DNA from: DATLYH01 sp035575035
Lineage (GTDB): Bacteria > Planctomycetota > Planctomycetia > Gemmatales > Gemmataceae
Reading direction: 5' to 3'
Length of the DNA stretch: 18,200 nucleotides
NCBI GenBank assembly: GCA_035575035.1
Contig: DATLYH010000144.1
Location: forward strand, 1-18,200
Below, one piece after another: positions 16,073-18,200 of this stretch. How positions within the stretch are numbered: the stretch's first letter is position 1; each line of letters opens with the position of its first letter. The translations under genes were made by a program, and so were the position numbers. Below the pieces are notes generated by a model, which was not told the origin of the DNA, did not search any database, and saw only the letters and a list, made by a program, of their open reading frames with translations.

Positions 16073-17722
16073 ATGACGCGCATCTTTATCTACGACACTA
16101 CCCTTCGCGACGGCAGCCAGGGCGAGGGGGTTAACTTCTCGCTGCAAGACAAACTGCTGATCACCCGCCGGCTCGACGAGCTGGGCGTGGACTTCATCGA
16201 GGGGGGCTACCCGCTGTCCAATCCCAAGGACTTCGAGTACTTCCAGGAAGTCCGCAAGCTGCCGCTGCGGCACGCCCGCATCGCTGCCTTCGGCATGACG
16301 CGCCGCAAGGGGGTCGCCCCGGCCGACGACACTTGCTTGAAGGCGCTGCTCGACTCGCAGGCGCCGGTGATCACCATTGTCGGCAAGACCTGGGACCTGC
16401 ACGTCCGCCAGGTGCTGAACACCACCTTGGAGGAAAACCTGCGGATGATCGCCGACTCGGTGGCCTACTGCCGGGCGGCGGGACGCGAGGTGTTCTACGA
16501 TGCCGAGCACTTCTTCGACGGCCTGCGGCACAACCCCGAGTACGCCCTGCAAACGATTCGTGCCGCCCAGGACGCCGGCGCCAGCGTGGTCATCCTCTGC
16601 GACACCAACGGCGGCTCGCTGCCCGAGGTGATCCGTGAGGGAGTGCGGCGGGCCCGCGCGGTGCTGCGCGTTGAGGTCGGCATCCACTGCCATAACGACT
16701 GCGATGTGGCGGTGGCCAACTCGCTGGCGGCAGTGGCCCAGGGCGCCACCCAGGTGCAGGGGACGATCAACGGCATCGGCGAGCGCTGCGGCAATGCCGA
16801 CCTGGTGAGCGTCATCGCCAACCTGGCGCTAAAGTGCGGCCACGACGTCCTCCGGCCGGGGAGCCTGGCCCGCCTGACGGAGGTGTCGCGCTATGTCTAT
16901 GAAATCGCCAACATGAACTTCCGTCCCAATCAGCCGTTCGTCGGCACCAGTGCTTTCGCCCACAAGGGGGGAATGCACACGCACGCCATCGCCCGCAACC
17001 CTGCCAGCTACGAGCACATCGACCCGGCCGCAGTCGGCAACGAGCGCCGCATCTTGTTGAGCGAGCTGTCGGGCCATTCCACCATCCTGGCCAAGACGAC
17101 CAAGTACGCCATCACCCATGACCGGGCGCTGATGAGCAAACTGTTGAGCCAGGTGCAGGACCTGGAAAACGAAGGCTACGAGTTCGAGGCGGCCGAGGCG
17201 TCGTTTGATCTCCTGGTGAAGAAGGCCATTGGCCAGTACCGGCCGAAGTTCGAACGGCTGTCGTACCGGGTCAACATTGAGGCCGGTCCCCTCATCCCTC
17301 TCCCCCCGGGGGGAGAGAGGGAAGCCGCTTCTTCTCCCCTCTCCCCCGCTTCGAGGGGCGAGGGGGGCACCCCGGTGACCGAGGCGACAGTGAAGGTCCG
17401 GGTCGGCAACGAAGTGATGCACACGGTGAGCGAAGGGGACGGCCCGGTGAACGCCCTGGACGGGGCGCTGCGCAAGGCCCTGCAACCGTTCTACCCGCGC
17501 TTGCAAGAGATGCAGCTGGTCGATTACAAGGTGCGGGTGGTGAACGCGCGGGCTGGCACCGCCGCCCGGGTGCGGGTGGTGATCGAGTCCCGCGACGGCG
17601 ACGCTGTCTGGGGCACGGTCGGCGTCAGCGAGAACATCATCGAAGCCAGCTGGCAGGCACTGGCCGACTCCATCGAATACAAACTCTTCAAGGACGAGGA
17701 AGGCGAACGGCCCGCGACGTAA
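16073..17722 (+). CDS. cimA: (R)-citramalate synthase
   Basis: CimA condenses pyruvate with acetyl-CoA to (R)-citramalate, giving a threonine-independent route to 2-oxobutyrate and isoleucine. The 549-residue product has the DRE-TIM barrel start YDTTLRDGSQGEGVNFS (Arg12, Asp13), the metal-binding GIHCHND (His205, His207) and GTINGIGERCGNADL. It also has the CimA-type linker FVGTSAFAHKGGMHTHAI. The C-terminal regulatory domain runs EATVKVRVGNEVMHTVSEGDGPVNALDGALRKAL to the end. Sequence details favour the citramalate family (DGSQGEG, long barrel-linker) over isopropylmalate synthase. Residues about 404-434 are a Pro/Gly/Arg-rich insertion encoded by palindromic repeat DNA, just before the regulatory domain. 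The ATG at 16073 is fixed by the conserved N-terminus, though no strong Shine-Dalgarno is visible. Its expression appears controlled by the leader described above. Confidence 0.93.
   Translation: MTRIFIYDTTLRDGSQGEGVNFSLQDKLLITRRLDELGVDFIEGGYPLSNPKDFEYFQEVRKLPLRHARIAAFGMTRRKGVAPADDTCLKALLDSQAPVITIVGKTWDLHVRQVLNTTLEENLRMIADSVAYCRAAGREVFYDAEHFFDGLRHNPEYALQTIRAAQDAGASVVILCDTNGGSLPEVIREGVRRARAVLRVEVGIHCHNDCDVAVANSLAAVAQGATQVQGTINGIGERCGNADLVSVIANLALKCGHDVLRPGSLARLTEVSRYVYEIANMNFRPNQPFVGTSAFAHKGGMHTHAIARNPASYEHIDPAAVGNERRILLSELSGHSTILAKTTKYAITHDRALMSKLLSQVQDLENEGYEFEAAEASFDLLVKKAIGQYRPKFERLSYRVNIEAGPLIPLPPGGEREAASSPLSPASRGEGGTPVTEATVKVRVGNEVMHTVSEGDGPVNALDGALRKALQPFYPRLQEMQLVDYKVRVVNARAGTAARVRVVIESRDGDAVWGTVGVSENIIEASWQALADSIEYKLFKDEEGERPAT
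17296..17365 (+). repeat. palindromic C/G-rich repeat carried in frame inside cimA
   Basis: Two adjacent hairpins are visible. CCCTCTCCCCCC (17296-17307) pairs with GGGGGGAGAGAGGG (17308-17321, two extra bases). CCCCTC-T-CCCC (17336-17346) pairs with GGGG-C-GAGGGG (17355-17365, one mismatch). The composition differs sharply from the flanking codons, and the peptide it encodes (PPGGERE...SRGEGG) is unlike any CimA segment. It looks like a dispersed palindromic element inserted without breaking the frame. Confidence 0.7.
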
Positions 17723-17749
17723 CGCCGGCGGGTCGATTCGATAGAACAG

Positions 17750-17778
17750 TCCTCGCGAGGTGAAAGGCAGTGCGAGGA
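17750..17778 (+). promoter_or_regulatory. hairpin covering the ribosome binding site of the sensor kinase gene
   Basis: TCCTCGC (17750-17756) pairs perfectly with GCGAGGA (17772-17778) around a 15-nt loop, with possible G-U pairs at both ends. The 3' arm contains the Shine-Dalgarno GAGGA (17774-17778), seven bases before ATG 17786, so the hairpin would hide it. CCTCGCGAGG (17751-17760) is also self-complementary and could compete. Confidence 0.4.
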
Positions 17779-17785
17779 TGGTTCC

Positions 17786-18200
17786 ATGTGGCGGTCCCTG
17801 ATGTTCTGGCGGCTCTTTGGGGCCTACAGCTTGCTGCTCGCGGCCTCGTTGGGCCTGCTAGGTTGGATCCTGCACAGTCGGGTCGAAAACCATCTGCTGG
17901 CGGAAATCCGGCAGGGTCTGGAAAGCAAGACCGTCCTGGTGCAGGAGTTGATCGCCGGGCCGGACATGGACGCGCACCAGCGGCAACAGCAGATCGTGCG
18001 CCTGGCCCAGGAAACCGACTGCCGGATCACGCTCCTTGCGGCGGACGGAACCGTCCTGGCCGATTCCGCGGAAGATCCCCGCCTCATGGACAACCACCTC
18101 AACCGGCCGGAAGTGCGTCAGGCCGAGGCGACCGGGGTTGGGGCCGCGACCCGGTACAGCGAGACCATGCGCCAGCCGATGATGTACGTGGCTCGGCGGG
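17786..18200 (+). CDS. PhoR-type sensor histidine kinase (3' end outside window)
   Basis: The frame stays open to the end of the window, giving 138 N-terminal residues. Residues about 9-29 (LFGAYSLLLAASLGLLGWIL) are one transmembrane helix after a short basic cytoplasmic start. A helical stretch follows (VENHLLAEIRQGLESKTVLVQELI), then ITLLAADGTVLADSAEDPRLMDNHLNRPEV. That last segment is characteristic of the extracytoplasmic region of PhoR-like kinases. The HAMP, HisKA and ATPase domains would lie downstream. Alternatives are other kinases with the same sensor layout (WalK/ResE type). ATG 17786 has GAGGA seven bases upstream; an ATG at 17778 is in another frame. It begins 63 bp after cimA and may be regulated separately. 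Confidence 0.75.
   Translation, partial: MWRSLMFWRLFGAYSLLLAASLGLLGWILHSRVENHLLAEIRQGLESKTVLVQELIAGPDMDAHQRQQQIVRLAQETDCRITLLAADGTVLADSAEDPRLMDNHLNRPEVRQAEATGVGAATRYSETMRQPMMYVARR

Noticed and set aside
17283..17376. CCGGT direct repeat as a target-site duplication around the cimA insertion
   Set aside because: The copies are 89 bp apart, not a multiple of three, so a simple insertion with this duplication would have broken the frame; five bases also match easily by chance.

Overview
The window reads as chromosomal DNA of a high-GC planctomycete, most likely a Gemmata-like lineage. The grounds are two adjacent EF-G paralogues of the type described as spdEFG1/spdEFG2 (spirochaetes, planctomycetes, some delta-proteobacteria), scattered GGCCGGC-TGAC-GCCGGCC hairpin repeats, GC-rich coding with very long antisense shadow frames, and exported proteins of planctomycete character. 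This assignment is inferred from gene content; no rRNA is present. Every gene I can support is on the + strand.

Region 1 (1-7600) is the transcription/translation block. It holds the 3' part of rpoC, rpsL (S12, with a natural Arg88), a small zinc-ribbon ORF that is not part of the usual str operon, rpsG (S7), and an EF-G-like gene whose domain IV tip has lost the translocase signatures. That last gene resembles the ribosome-recycling EF-G2 type and sits where fusA normally lies. Region 2 (7601-12142) holds GGCCGGC repeats, an exported protein of unknown function, an intrinsic terminator, a 564-bp leader region, and a second EF-G that keeps the canonical translocase loops, followed by a second cluster of the same repeats. 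Region 3 (12143-14189) is nadB (L-aspartate oxidase, first step of NAD synthesis). Upstream of it lie a 20-bp perfect palindrome, an extended -10 promoter and a strongly nested RNA fold. Region 4 (14190-15709) has a signal-peptide-bearing HU-fold protein followed 13 bp later by a PD-(D/E)XK/DUF4351 (Rpn-like) protein. Region 5 (15710-17722) is cimA (citramalate synthase, entry to isoleucine synthesis). Its upstream region has the full layout of a ribosome-mediated transcription attenuator: a TTGACA-N17-TACATT promoter, a 36-codon ORF rich in Ile/Val/Leu with an I-V-I-I run, a hairpin directly after that run, and an intrinsic terminator ending 16 bp before the cimA start. Region 6 (17723-18200) is the N-terminus of a PhoR-type sensor histidine kinase that runs off the window.

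The strongest candidates for something undescribed are the cimA attenuator, the structured nadB leader with its palindrome, the exported HU-like protein, and a palindromic repeat carried in frame inside cimA. All structures were read by eye; no folding, alignment or database search was run.
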